The notes beneath the pieces are model-generated. The model saw only the letters and a list, made by a program, of their open reading frames with translations, had not been told where the DNA came from and did no database searches. The position numbers were made by a program, and so were the translations under genes. From contig NC_081413.1 in NCBI RefSeq assembly GCF_030272615.1, positions 722,205,649-722,265,648 of the forward strand: a DNA stretch of 60,000 bases, read 5' to 3'. The stretch is from Cryptomeria japonica (lineage: Eukaryota > Streptophyta > Pinopsida > Cupressales > Cupressaceae). Below, in pieces: positions 48,515 to 60,000 of this stretch (its first letter is position 1; every line of letters starts with the position of its first letter).

Positions 48515-48717
48515 ATCTCCCTATTTGGCATTGATGGCAAAACAAGATGGAAAAACCATCAAAGTGTCAAAACAGAAATGCCAAAAACCAAAAACCAACA
48601 ATCTCCCAAAAAGATCATTAACCCGAAATCAAATACAGAGAGTAACAATCTCTCCCCAAAATAACAATCTCTCCCTCAAAGGATAATGTGTTTTTCCATA
48701 GATATCTCTCCCCCTTT
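48515..48717 (-). other. Multiple polypurine tracts of element A
   Basis: Minus AAATAGGGAGAT at the LTR edge (48515-48527), and GGGGAGAGATTGTTA, AGGGAGAGATTGTT and AAAGGGGGAGAGATATC at about 48644-48717. Confidence 0.55.
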
Positions 48718-48866
48718 GACATCAAATGCCAAAGCAATACAAAAACCAGATTCAAATAGTTCATACAAAATACCAACTACTCCCCCTAAGAAGTAGCTCT
48801 CCTCATCAAAGCCAAAATAAAAGATTTCTCTGTTAATTCTGTTGGTTGATGAAAAACATCAATTGT

Positions 48867-51800
48867 CTAAGTCTCTACTTGTGGGGGTATAACCCCAAGC
48901 CGTTCTTTGAGATATTCAAATGTTTCCTTAGGCAAAGGATTAGTAAAAATATCTACACTCTGCTCTTTAGTATTCACATAAACCAGTTTCACTTCTTTTG
49001 CTTCAACATTTTCTTTCAGAAAATTTAATTTGATAGAAACATGTTTAGTTTTTGAGTGAAGTACCGGATTCTTAGATATATCAATTGTTGTCATATTATC
49101 ATAGTAAATAGTTATAGGTTATGTCCTTCAACATTTTCTCTATCCATAATACCCGTGTACAGTTAGTTGTTGCTGCAACATATTCCGATTCTGCTATTGA
49201 TAAAGATGTGCAACTTTATTTCTTGCTCAACCAAGAAATTAATCTGCTACCAAGAAACAATGCTCCACCGTTGGTACTTTTTCTGTCATCTACATCTCCT
49301 GCCCAATTTGCATCTATGTATGCACATAAATCAAAGTTTTCCTCTAGGATACCATAAGCCAAGATTTGTAGTGCCTTGTAGATACCGGAAAAACCTTTTT
49401 ACTGCCGATTCATGATTTTCTTTAGGATTACTCTGAAATCTTGAAACAATACATATTGCATTTATAATATCAGGTCTTGTTTGTCTCAAATATAGTAAAC
49501 ATCCTATCATAGACTTGTACCTAGTCGGATTAACAGGTGTTGATTCATCTTTCAATGATAGTTTATCAGTTGTAGTCATAGGTGTGCTTACCGGTTTAGA
49601 GTTTTTCATGCCAAATTTCTTTAGTAATTCCTTCAAGTATTTAGATTGACATAAGAATATACCTTTATCAGTCTGTGAAATCTGGAATCCTAAAAAGAAT
49701 TTTATCTCTCCAATCATAAACATTTCAAATTCTTCTCGCATCCTTTTAGAAATTTTTTTACACAATTCATCTTCTCCTCCAAAGATTATATCATCAACAA
49801 AAACTTCAATAACCAAGATGCCATCATTCGTCATTTTATAATATAAATTGTTGTTAGCATTACCTTTAGTGAAACCAATCTTCAAAAGATATTTGTGCAA
49901 TCTAGCATACCAAGCTCTAGGAGTTTGCTTTAGTCCATACAAAGCTTTCCTTCACTTGCAAACTATATCTTTGTCATCTGTTAATGAAAATCCATCAAGT
50001 TGTTCAATGTAAACTTCCTCTTCAAGATTACCATTCAAAAATGCACATTTAACATCCATTTGATATACTTTATAGTTATTGTGTGTTGCAAAAGCTAAGA
50101 ATAATCTGACTGCCTCAATTCTAGCTACCGGTGCAAAGGTTTCATTATAATCAATTCCTTTTTTATGTGAATATCCCTTACACACTAATCTTTCTTTGTT
50201 TCTGATCACCATACCATCTTCATTAAGTTTATTACTGAATACCCACTTAGCTCCAATTTTTGTTTTTAGGTTGGGGAACTAATGTCCATGTATTATTCTT
50301 TTCAATTTGTTCTAATTTATCTCCCATAGCTTTAATCCAATGTTTATCTTCACATGCCTCATTAATTGATGTTGGTTCAATTTGAGAAATAAGACATACC
50401 TCTTCATTTGTCAATCTTCCTCTAGTCATAACACCTTGATACTTGTTCCCAATTATCTGATTTTTAGATTGATTTAATCTTACATACCTGGGTGTCTTTA
50501 GTTGATGTTGTTCCTCAGTCACTGTGGAATTTTCAGATGATGCCGGTGTGACAGGGTCAACATTATATACTGGTGTATTCATTGTAGGTTCACTTGATAT
50601 TATCTCAATTGTTGGTTCAGATTCCATGTACCTTGAATTTCCTCTAAACTGTTCATCAATCTTCGCATTGGTACTTTCAACAATTTTCTACAATCTTTTG
50701 TTAAAACATCTATATGCCTTACTTTTAGATGAATAGCCAAGAAATATTCCTTCATCACTTCTGGGATCAAATTTGCCAATATACTCATCTCTTCTAATGT
50801 AGCATTTAATTCCAAATATTCTGAAATATTTAAGAGTATGAGTATTACCAAACCATAGTACATGAGGGGTCTTACTGGTTTCACCTTTGATGTGAACTTT
50901 GTTGAATGCGTAAACCATTGTATTCACTGCTTCTCTCCAATATACATGAGGTAGATTTTCTTCGGATAACATACTTCTAGCTGCTTCCAAAATAGTTATG
51001 TTTTTCCTTTCCACAACTCTGTTCTACTAGGGTGTCCGGGGTGTTGATAATTGTCTCTTGATTCCATTCACTTCACATAATGTATTAAATTCCTTAGATG
51101 TGAACTCACCTCCTTGATCTGATCTTAAGCATTTGATTTTCTTACCGGTTTCATTCTCTACCATCACCTTGAATAGTTTGAATTTCCCAAGTGCTTCTGA
51201 TTTCTCCATGAGAAAAGTAACCCAACACATTCTAGAATAGTCATCAATGATTAACATAAAATACCTATCTCCTTGTAAACTTCTAGTTCTTGCTGGACCA
51301 CATAGATCAGTGTGAATTAAGTCAAGAGCATTATTAGATTTTTCTGGTATAATCTTAAATGATGCTCTATCTTGCTTTCCAAATTGACATTCATTACATA
51401 CCAGATTGTGAGGTTTAACAATCTTAGGTAAATCTCTTACTACTTTAGTTGTACTGATTTTCACAATGCAGTCAAAATTTACATGACAAAGTCTCTTATG
51501 TCATAACCAACTTTCATCAATATGTGCAATCAAGCATGTCTTCTCATTGTTATTCAAATGAAAGCTATTACCTCTAGTCTAATTACCGGTTGCAATTTCT
51601 AAACCAGTTCTGTTCATGATTTTGCATTTACCATTCTTGAATTGTAACTGAAATTCTTTTGCAACTAATTGACCAACACTCAAAAGATTATGCTTCAATC
51701 CTTCAACATAGTAAACATTATCAATATTGTGCTTACCATCAAAAGATATAGTGCCTTTTCCTTTGATCAAACAAGCTTTATCATCTCCAAATCTCACTAG

Positions 51801-52763
51801 ACCTCCATTGTATTCTTGAAAGGTTAAGAATTTACTTTTATCACCAGTCATATGATGCGAACATCCTGAATCAATGATTCATTCATCCTTATCTTCAATT
51901 TTAGCTGTCAAGGTCTTCTCTACCGGTTGAACAGTAGGTGTTGGTTGGTCTTCTATTATAGCAACAAAAACTCATCTATTTTCTATCGATTCCTCATCAG
52001 AATCATCAGTAACTCCTTCATCAACAAGGTAACAAGATTTGTCTCTATTCTTCTTAAATCTGTATCTCTGATATTCAGGGTTAGGCTTATATGTTCTTTT
52101 AGATTCTTCTTTCAATCTTGCATGTCTATCAAGACACCTAGATGTCATGTGACCAATCTTATTGCAGTTAAAACATTTAAAGGGTGCTTTACCTTCATAT
52201 TTACTTCCAATTGGACCTTTAGGCATTTTCCTTGCAAATAGTGCTTCAAGTTCTTCCAATTCTTCATTCTCCTTCCTACTTTCTTCAAGTTCTCTTGCAT
52301 AAAAGGCCTTCCAATCAGATTTATCAAATGATGATGATGATGATACATATGATGATGCTTTGAAAGTTTAATCTATCTTTATAGTAGTAACATGACCAAA
52401 TTTCTCAAGTTCAAAAGCTGAAAGTTTTTCAATCAAAGTGTCTCTAGATACTGATGTATTAGGCATTGTTCTCAATTCATTTATAACATTTACTTTCATC
52501 TTATATGCCGGTGGCAATGCTCTTAAAACTTTAGAAAAAAATTCATCTTCACTTAAGGTTCCTCCACAACATTGTATACCCAAAACAATTTCATTTACTC
52601 TTTCCATAAAAGCAGAAATCCTTTCATCTTCTTCCATTTTCAGATTTTCATACCTGACCCGGAAGCACTCAAGTTTTGCAATTTTGACTGTGGTATCACC
52701 TTCGTTCAATGTTTCCAATTTGTCCCAAATAGCTTTAGCAGTAGATCTGTCTGATAATCCCAT
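48867..52763 (-). pseudogene. Element A gag-pol, broken
   Basis: Gag 52763-52368 (MGLSDRSTAKAIWDKLETL) and 52259-51972 with knuckle CFNCNKIGHMTSRC. Protease: DSGCSHHMTGDK near 51880-51840, with the usual Trp just before it replaced by TGA. Integrase 51464-51027 (CNECQFGK, HTDLCGP, CLRSDQGGEF), then two adjacent TAG codons where the family has QQ in TPQQNG, then 51014-50688. Linker and RT 50627-50247, 50212-49952 and 49942-49331 (YGLKQTPRAWY, FVDDIIFGG). RNase H 49094-48867 (ISKNPVLHSKTKH). More eroded than B and C, in line with its greater age. Confidence 0.85.
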
Positions 52764-53044
52764 GATTTATTGATTTGACAATGCGCTCAAAAGTGCTTCT
52801 CTAGCTTTGCAATCATTTTCCTCACCTTTAGCCAAGGTTGGTGGAATAGGTTGACCTTGAGTGGGAGAAACATATCCATTCTTTGTAACATTCCATATGT
52901 CTTTTCCAATGAAATTCAAATGTGTCTCCATCCCAATCTTTCAAATTCCATAGTTAGTTCCATCAAGTTTTGGATTTTCCTTCCTAAAATAGTTAGAAGT
53001 CATAGGTACTCTTCAAGCTATTAAACTTTCACAAAAAGAGGACT

Positions 53045-53060
53045 AGGCTCTGATACCAAT
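53045..53060 (-). other. Primer binding site of element A
   Basis: Minus ATTGGTATCAGAGCCT adjoining the LTR at 53061. Confidence 0.8.
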
Positions 53061-54103
53061 TGTTAGGTCCCAAAGACAACTGAGAGTGGGGGGGGTGAAT
53101 CAGTTGTCCAATAAATTCAAACCAAAACCAACTTAACCAAAACTTAATGCTTAATACCGGTAAACCAATCTTTATGCCGGTAGACAGTTTTATTAGTTAA
53201 TTGTAGTACCGGTAAAGATTAATGCATGAAGCAGAAAAGCAATAACATCCACAACACATAACACATATATTTGTACGTGGAAACCTTGTAAGGGGAAAAA
53301 CGACGATGGGAAACCTTACCCACAATCAGATGATACTACTGTAGATAGTATGTGTGTACAATATGGAGTCTGCACATGCAGAAAGGCCAACTGCCTAGAG
53401 CTCACTGCTCAATCACAAAATGGGAGTCACACTGATTACAATTGGATGGTTAAATCCAATGATAATGTACTACTCAAAATAACATCTTCATATGCTGGAT
53501 TCAATACCGGTTTAGCTATGATTTGCCTTCTTTAAACCTTCCTTTAATCTTCAATGATGTCTGCATGCATAGCTCTTCTTATATTCGCATAAACCTTATT
53601 ACAATCCTTTTTCCAATCTTATATCAATCTCACAAATGAGATCTTACATTTATACCATAACCTAAGACCAAATGAGTAGGTTGGCTCACTAAGGATATTA
53701 CAATGAAATCAATTACAAATGAAGCAATATGTGATGCATGATGTCGGCTCAATGCATTTACAATAATAACAAATCATCTTTATGACATGTCGTGCTGATC
53801 TAGAATAGATATGCTTGTCGGTGCATAACCTAGACCTATTTACCGGTAACAACAAATATGCAAACCCGAATAAACCAATGAACAAATCACCAAAACAAAG
53901 TGTCCAAACAATGTCTTCAACATAACCAAGTAATCTTCAAGTCATTCCAAGTGTCGGTGAACAATATAACCTGCCGGTGAACCAAATACCGATGACTGTG
54001 CATAAGTCACTGATCATGCCGGTGAACATAACCAAAGATCTCCAAGTGTTGATAAGTGTTGACATCAATGACAAAACCATATCAACATATCAAAATGCCA
54101 ACA
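53061..54103 (-). repeat. Element A 5' LTR
   Basis: 1043 bp, uninterrupted. It contains about ten CCGGT or TCGGT words and the common TGATTCACCCCCCCC end on the minus strand. Confidence 0.9.
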
Positions 54104-56105
54104 GTGGCACATGATAGCCTTGACTTGATTTATATTGATGAGGCACTTGTATTTTTGATCTGATATCATTGTATACTTGGACTTTTTATTGTTTTATGAT
54201 GATCTATATGCAGACATGGAATCTATATGATGATCTTTAGTTTATTATGAATGTTATTGTATATGCATTGATTACATGGATTATGTTACGATGATCTTTT
54301 TTTCCTTTATTTTCATGATAATGATGCTCTATATGATGCAATGATGATGGAAATGCAAAATACAATTGATTTTTTGATTTAAATGATCCTGGGTGCAAAT
54401 GAAAATGATTACTAACTTAAATGATATGCTTTACTTACATGATACAAATGCAATGATCTATATGGGAATGCAAATGAATGTTGATTTTATTTTATTTTTA
54501 TGTGATTTTAGTGTGTATGCATATAATGTTTTTGAAATGCAAATGATTTACATGAAATGTTTTCTATTTTTATATGTAATGCTTAAAATGATTAATGAAT
54601 CTAAGTGCAAAGATGTAACTAAATGACCTTAATAAGTACAATGATAATGATCCTAATGCAAATAATAATGATGATATACTACATGATTATGAAATGCACT
54701 TAATGGTATGCAAACTAATGCAATGATTTAAATGCAACTAAATGAAATGAATGATAATAATTTAAATGATTCCAAAGATGAATGAACCTACAATATCAAA
54801 TGCAATTTTTTTGTTTGTCCAAGTATACTCAATCTTTATTTATAATCGTTGATCTCTGAATGGAATGAAATGTTTATAATGCAATTGACAATGAATGCTT
54901 ATAATGAGGATGAATTAATGAGCTAATCTAAAATGATCTAACTAAAATGATACTTCCATTCTTCATATGTTGTCTTATAACAATGCTTGATTCATCATTG
55001 AGCTTTAAAATGTTGTAAGAAAATACAAGCAACTTCACATAATGATTCAAGCTAACCTGAGTATTTATTACATGGATTTTGATATAGCAAGTTTATACAA
55101 GCAACTTGATATAATAAATCAAGCCGACCTGTATATTTCTTGCAGAATAGACAAGGATTATCCCCTTTCATGCATGACTCAAAACGTCCTTCTTGATCTT
55201 TTGCTGATCATATCCTTAGACAAGTACATACCTTAATAAGAGATAAACCACAAAAAACAAACAAAGAAAATAATCATGCCCCATCATAGCTTCTCTAGCC
55301 ATGGACATCCTTGCGTCGCATAGAGTACATGATTAGCAATAAAATCAAGATATAAACACTGAATCTTGTATGTCATTCACATGTTCTCATGGTCATTAAC
55401 TGATATAATCATCCTGATGAATGATCATTGATAATATCTCATTACTTGCTGGTGTAATCTTTGTATCCTGAGTTTCACGATTTAGTTGATATAAAAGGCC
55501 TTGATCTTCATTGCTTTGTTTCTTGTTATTTGTTTCAAAATCCTAGATGTTTTTGGTTTTTCTAAGTTTTCTGAATGTTTTGGATTTTCAAAGAAAAAGA
55601 TCACCTTAGCAAAAGGGAATTAGGACTTTTCCCCCAGCATAAACAAAACTTTATTATGGATGTATGAATTGATCAAGATCCAAATCATGGCGGGATATAA
55701 TGTAGATATGATTGATTTTGATAAAATCTAAGATAGTGACTATGACAAGTATGCCAAAGATTGATAACTGTTAGTAAGATGCACATTTCTTGTTAGTGGT
55801 TCAAAGCAATGGATGCAAAAGATGAAATCGATGAGCTAGGATATATGGAAGTGATACATGTGATAGGATGGAGTGGATAGGTGCACAAAGTGTTCTCATA
55901 GATGGAAGAACTCACTTTTTTAGATAGCGCCTGTTTACCAGGTTTTCACTATCTAAATTTATTGCATTTTTTTTCTATATTTTGATTTTCTTCTTCTTTT
56001 GTTTTCATTGTTTTATGCTTTTTAGGGATTTTCTGCTTTTCTTATTTTTATTGATTTCTTAAGGACTTTATATGTTTTTTACTGATTTTTTCAAGTCTTT
56101 ATATC
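54104..56105. other. Element D region between pol stop and antisense frame
   Basis: No gene is seen. 54290-54960 is low-complexity, rich in aatgat and aaatgcaaatgat. A diverged direct repeat lies at about 55024-55072 and 55096-55144 (tacaagcaactt... twice, 72 bp apart). Confidence 0.5.
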
Positions 56106-57440
56106 TCAAGCATAAAATTTCTTGAGATGGATGGAATTGATAGGTTCATCAAACCAATCACCTTCAGGGGTAGATAACGTGTATGCTCCTGAGCCATATG
56201 CTGCTACTATGAAAAAAGGACCTAACCAATTTGGTTCAAATTTACCCTTCTTTTCTCGGTCTTGTTGATTTCTTGGATTCTCCCTTAGAACTATATCTCC
56301 AATTTGAAAAAATGTGTGGCTTGACTCTATGATTACAACTTCTCACCATTCTTTGTTGATATGCCTTCAAATGATTTGTTGCATTTTGGCGACGTTCCTG
56401 AATCAACTCAAGTTCTTGAAGTCTAGAGACTCGTTCTTCTTCTTCTTCTAGTATAAGACCTTTCAAGGAAACTCGTAGAGAAGGTAGCTGTACTTCTACT
56501 TGTAATATGGCTTCTGATCCATAGACTAAGCAATATGGAGTTTCCCCCGTTGGTGGGCAAATGTTGGTTTAGTATGGCCAAAGAGCAGGATTTAGTTGAA
56601 TGTGCCAGTCTTTACCATCTTCATTGACTGTTTTCTTCAAGATTTTCAAGAGTTTTATTTGATGACTTATCTTGACCATTTCCCTGTGTATAATATGGTG
56701 TAGAAAGCCTATGTTGGATATGGAATCACTCACATAGTTCCTTCACATCTTGATTCTTAAATGGTCATCCATTATCAGTAATAATGGTTGTATGGACTCC
56801 ATAGCGATAGATTATATAATTCAAGATGAATGATGACACTTGTTTTCCTATCACATTCATTAAAGGTATTGCTTCAATCCATTTAGTGAAATAATTAGTA
56901 GCTGTCAAAATGAACTTATGTCCATTAGAGGATGAAGGATTTATTTTACCTACCAAATCAAGGCCCCATTGGGAAAATGGCCATGATCCTGCCATAGGAT
57001 GCAATTCTTGTGTTGGTGCATGGATGAGATTCCCATGGATTTGGCATTGTTTACATTTCTTGGCATATGTGAATGAATCTCTCTCCATAGTAGGCCAATA
57101 GTAACCCATATGAAGAAGTTTCTTAGCCAGTGTTAATCCACTTGAGTGCGTGCCACAAATATCTGCGTGAACTTCGTTAATAACTTTCTTAGATTCTTGT
57201 TGTTCGAGACATCTCAATAAAGTTCTATCTAGACCTCGCTTATATAAAGTATAATCAATAATAATATAGCGGGATGATTGACGGATAAAATTTCTTCTCT
57301 GATTGCGAGATAGGTTAGGAGGAAGGATATTCTCTTTTAAGTATTGATAAGTTTGGTCGTATAAGGATTGATTGATTCTAGATATATGGCAAATCATGTG
57401 GGTATGGTAGGATTCAATGGTATGTTTCAAGATATCTTCC
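56106..57440 (-). pseudogene. Element D integrase, broken
   Basis: From about 57440 on: zinc-binding HHCC region (HADICGTHSSG, CKQCQIHG), core with WGLDLVGKI, TATNYFTKWIEAIPL and TDNG, then after two in-frame TGA codons (near 56759 and 56717) STPYYTQGNGQ. The C-terminal part (RVSRLQELELIQERR, GKFEPNWLGPFF, YGSGAYTLSTPEGDW) ends at a stop at 56108-56106. In the GNGQAE motif the catalytic Glu is replaced: GNGQ is followed by DK. At least one frameshift lies between 56640 and 56470. Confidence 0.85.
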
Positions 57441-57485
57441 ACTAGGAATTTGTAACATTGTTGAATCTCCTGATTTTGCAAGAGA

Positions 57486-57870
57486 GATGCTATTGTAGCC
57501 ATTGCATCTGCTGCTTTATTCTCATTTCTTGGGATCTGAGTGAATGATACTTCTTCAAAGTGTTCTTTAAACTCTTCTATCAATTATTTGCAGGGCATGA
57601 GCTTGTCATCCTTAGTTTGATAATCATTATTTATTTGGTTGATTATAAGATGTGAATCACCATAAACATGTAATTCCTTAATGTTCCATTCAATAGCCAT
57701 TTTGAGCCCAATAGTCAATGCTTCATTTTCTGCAGTATTGCTTGTCCATGGAAACCACAATCTATATGATTTTGGAATTGTGTGTCCCTAAAGGGTGATA
57801 AACAAAATTCTCGCGCCTGATTCATATTGTGTATAGGAACCATCAAAGTACAACTCCCAAAATTTTGTAC
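57486..57870 (-). pseudogene. Element D archaeal-type RNase H
   Basis: Reads FWELYFDGSY, a short unclear patch near 57790, then RLWFPWTSNTAENEALTIGL, LHVYGDSHLIINQI, a TAA, and RNENKAADAMATIASL. The acidic residues of the RNase H fold (D in YFDGS, E in ENEA, D in YGDS, D in AADA) are all present. This extra domain marks the Tat lineage. A frameshift near 57788 and the stop near 57587 break it. Confidence 0.8.
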
Positions 57871-57879
57871 TTATTGTCA

Positions 57880-58330
57880 GAATGTCTGCATTAGGAAATG
57901 GCATGTCATCTTGTAAGGATGCTTCAACTAATTGATCAACAATGGCATGTCCTTTGATAGCTTTTCGATCAACATATTCTATATCAAACTCACTTACTAC
58001 CATAACCCATTTTGCCAATCTTCCTGTCAAAGTTGACTTGTTCAATAAATACTTTAGTGGATCTATTTTTGCTATCAGTTTTACAGAATGAGTCAACATA
58101 TAATGTCACATTTTTTGAGTTTCAAATACAACTTCTAGGCATGTTTTCTCTACTGATGTATAGTTCAATTCATAGCCTACAAGTGTTCTACTGATGTAAT
58201 ACACTGATCTTTCTTTACCTTCTTCATCATGTTGTGCTAAAAGAGCTCCTAATGATACATTTATCACTAAGATATAAAGCAACAATGGTTTCCCTTTGAT
58301 TGGTGATACAAGTACTAGAGGATTCATGAG
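57880..58330 (-). pseudogene. Element D first RNase H and connection
   Basis: Contains NVSLGALLAQHDEEGKE, VYYISRTLVGYELNYTSVEK, then TGA where the family has Arg (QKxRHY), and MLTHSVKLI, GRLAKWVMVVSEFDIEY. Typical gypsy RNase H order after RT. Confidence 0.8.
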
Positions 58331-58333
58331 ATA

Positions 58334-59246
58334 TTATTTGATTTGCATAAAAGCTTCTTCGCACTTATGATCCCATTTGAATGGAATATTCTTATGTAAA
58401 AGATGAGTGAATGGATGACATCTATGTGCTAATTGAGAGACAAATCTTATGAATGATTGCAATATTCCTTGTAAAGAACGCATTTGACTTATGTTTCTAA
58501 GTGACTCCATTTCCATGATAGCTTTGACCTTTTTTGGATCTACTTCAATTCCACGTGCTGATATAATGTACCCAAGAAGTTTTCCAGAGGTTACTCCAAA
58601 TGCACATTTCTTTGGATTCAATCTTAATTGATATTGTTCGAGCCTATCAAAGATCTTTCCCAAGATGTTCAAATGTTCTTTCCTTGTTTGAGATTTCACA
58701 AGTATATCATCTACATAATCTTCCATAAATGTATGCATCATATCATGAAAAATTGTTGTCATGGCTCTTTGATAAGTTGCTCCTGCATTCTTAAGCCCAA
58801 ATGGCATCATTCTAACAGTAAGTACCCCATGCATAGGTGAATGTTGTCTTTTTTTGATCTTTAGGGGCAATTATTATTTGATTGTATCATGAGAATCCAT
58901 CTATTAATGAAAACATCTCATGTCTCGCTGATAAGTCCACAATTATATCAATGTTGGGTAGTCGGAAATCATCTTTGGGACATGCCTTGTTCAAATCTCT
59001 GAAATCGGTGCAGACTCTTATGCTTTTATCTGGCTTTGACACTAGCACAATGCTTGAAACCCATTCTAGATAGGCAACATGTCTTATGAAACCCACATCC
59101 AATAGTTTCTTTAACTCAATTTTTATAAGGAGAGCGATGTGTGGATTCATCTTCCTTAGCTTTTGTTTAATTGGTTTTTCTTTTAGATCCATATTGAGAT
59201 GATGCATCTGAATCAATTCCCGACATGTTTTCATAGGACCAAGCAA
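58334..59246 (-). pseudogene. Element D reverse transcriptase
   Basis: N-terminal block 59246-58887 has GFIRHVAYLEWVSSIVLV, VCTDFRDLNKACPKDDF and FSLIDGFS. After a stop and a frameshift comes 58870-58334 with MPFGLKNAGATYQRAM, the active-site YVDDILVKS, GYIISARGIEVDP and PFKWDHKCEEAF. The catalytic Asp pair is intact. The sequence is of Tat type. Confidence 0.88.
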
Positions 59247-60000
59247 AATTTACCTGTCTTTGTCTGAAGAATTCTATGTATTCTTTCATCTCTTCATCTG
59301 ATAATGATGCAACAAGATGAAGTATCTTGGGATTCTTTGGTGTGCCAATGTTTATTACTTCCGTTGGCTCTATTAGAATAGCAGATCTCTCATGAAAATA
59401 TGCAGGGAGGATGTCAAATTTTCCATCTTCTGGTGCCTCTAAGAGGTTTTCACCGCTAGATACGTCCTTTATTTTTCCTCTTGATTGATCAAGTGTTTTC
59501 ATGAAATGGTTTTCAGCACTAAGTCTTTTTCCTTGTTTTATTTCAATTTTGCGACTGGAAAGTTTGGCATTCTCCTGACTGCAAGAAAAGTTACTTGATT
59601 CAGGGATGGAAGATATCTTAGGTGTTATAGGTTCAACAACATTAAGTTATAAAACTAAGTCATGGTCATTGGAAAAGACATCTAATTCAGGGTTTTGTAG
59701 GTTATCCCAATCAATTAGTTCTGGATGAAGAAGGTGTAAGTCATAGTCATCGTCATTGTTAGGTGCTTCAAGGTTCATGACATAATAGTCATAATTTGGC
59801 GTAGAGTAGGTAATGTCATAGATAGAACACTCTTGAGGATAGTCTCTCCCAAGTGTTCTCCAATCAGTTCTAAAAAAATCAATATTGGTATTTTATGGTT
59901 CACACTCAAGTGATTCTTCATCTGATGTTTATCCCTCAAATGAATGAATTATATCAACACACATCCTTAATGCTGCAAGTTCCTTCTTGATTAATTTCAA
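59247..60000 (-). pseudogene. Element D protease-RT linker
   Basis: Acidic, low-conservation reading with stops near 59650 and 59890-59930; toward RT it becomes typical (INIGTPKNPKILHLVASLSD, VNFAWSYENMSGID). The protease and gag would lie beyond 60000. Confidence 0.65.

Larger units (their letters stand above)
32392..54103 (-). mobile_element. Copia element A (Sirevirus-like), hosting B and C
   Basis: Outermost doll. It starts TGTTAGGTCC and ends ATGCCAACA, with near-matching 5-bp flanks gtggt (32387-32391) and gtggc (54104-54108). Its 3' LTR (left) is split by element B. Own internal part: 48515-53060. The multiple polypurine tracts, the C-run at the LTR end and the RNase H motif ISKNPVLHSKTKH suggest the Sirevirus branch; the lineage is an inference. 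Confidence 0.88.
27336..60000 (-). mobile_element. Large Tat-lineage Ty3/gypsy element D (continues past 60000)
   Basis: Minus-strand element assembled from: 3' LTR, polypurine tract, tandem-repeat 3' region, antisense PMD frame, and pol ending at 56106. The archaeal-type second RNase H between the first RNase H and integrase is a Tat-lineage hallmark (Ogre, Retand, Grande). Antisense extra frames and tandem repeats downstream of integrase are also known for this lineage. Removing the solo LTR and the 21.7-kb Copia nest leaves about 5.2 kb between the pol stop and the polypurine tract. Multiple stops and frameshifts show it is dead. Confidence 0.75.

Noticed and set aside
54393-54626. 77-codon plus frame rich in Met and Asn
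   Set aside because: It comes from the aatgat/aaatgc low-complexity tract.

Overview
The window looks like nuclear DNA of a seed plant with a large, repeat-filled genome, most likely a gymnosperm (conifer-like). The reasons are one ordinary split plant gene with a very long intron, almost no other genes, and wall-to-wall LTR retrotransposons of plant-only lineages. The species cannot be told from the sequence. There are no rRNA, tRNA, CRISPR or bacterial features.

The one convincing host gene is a glutamate receptor-like ion channel (GLR) on the + strand. Five exons at 14358-15703, 15866-16146, 25089-25120, 25531-25940 and 26049-26537 join with GT/AG borders into an uninterrupted frame of about 852 codons. 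It covers most of the amino-terminal ligand-binding domain, the S1/S2 ligand-binding core, the pore and all membrane segments, to the stop codon. The exon for the signal peptide and the first part of the amino-terminal domain is not in the window. Intron 3 is 8.9 kb long and filled with old repeats.

Layout. 1-2557: minus-strand Ty3/gypsy (chromovirus-like) element E, with broken gag-protease, primer site and 5' LTR. 2558-12956: no recognisable gene; it holds a G-rich tract with a 69-bp minisatellite and a few weak protein-like stretches. 12957-14046: a probable non-autonomous hAT-like DNA element just upstream of the first visible GLR exon. 14358-26537: the GLR gene. From about 27336 to beyond 60000: one very large minus-strand Ty3/gypsy element of the Tat lineage (element D), with short 3' LTR, polypurine tract, 60-bp tandem repeats, an antisense open frame related to the plant mobile domain (PMD), and a decayed pol (integrase, archaeal-type RNase H, RNase H, RT).

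Element D was hit repeatedly. A solo LTR (30815-32207, + strand, perfect 5-bp target duplication) lies in the PMD frame. A 21.7-kb Russian doll of three Sirevirus-like Copia elements lies in the same frame: A (32392-54103) contains B (32794-48140) in its 3' LTR, and B contains C (39211-46954) in its 5' LTR, all minus strand. All elements carry nonsense or frameshift damage, so they look immobile by themselves. The insertion order is D, then A, then B, then C.
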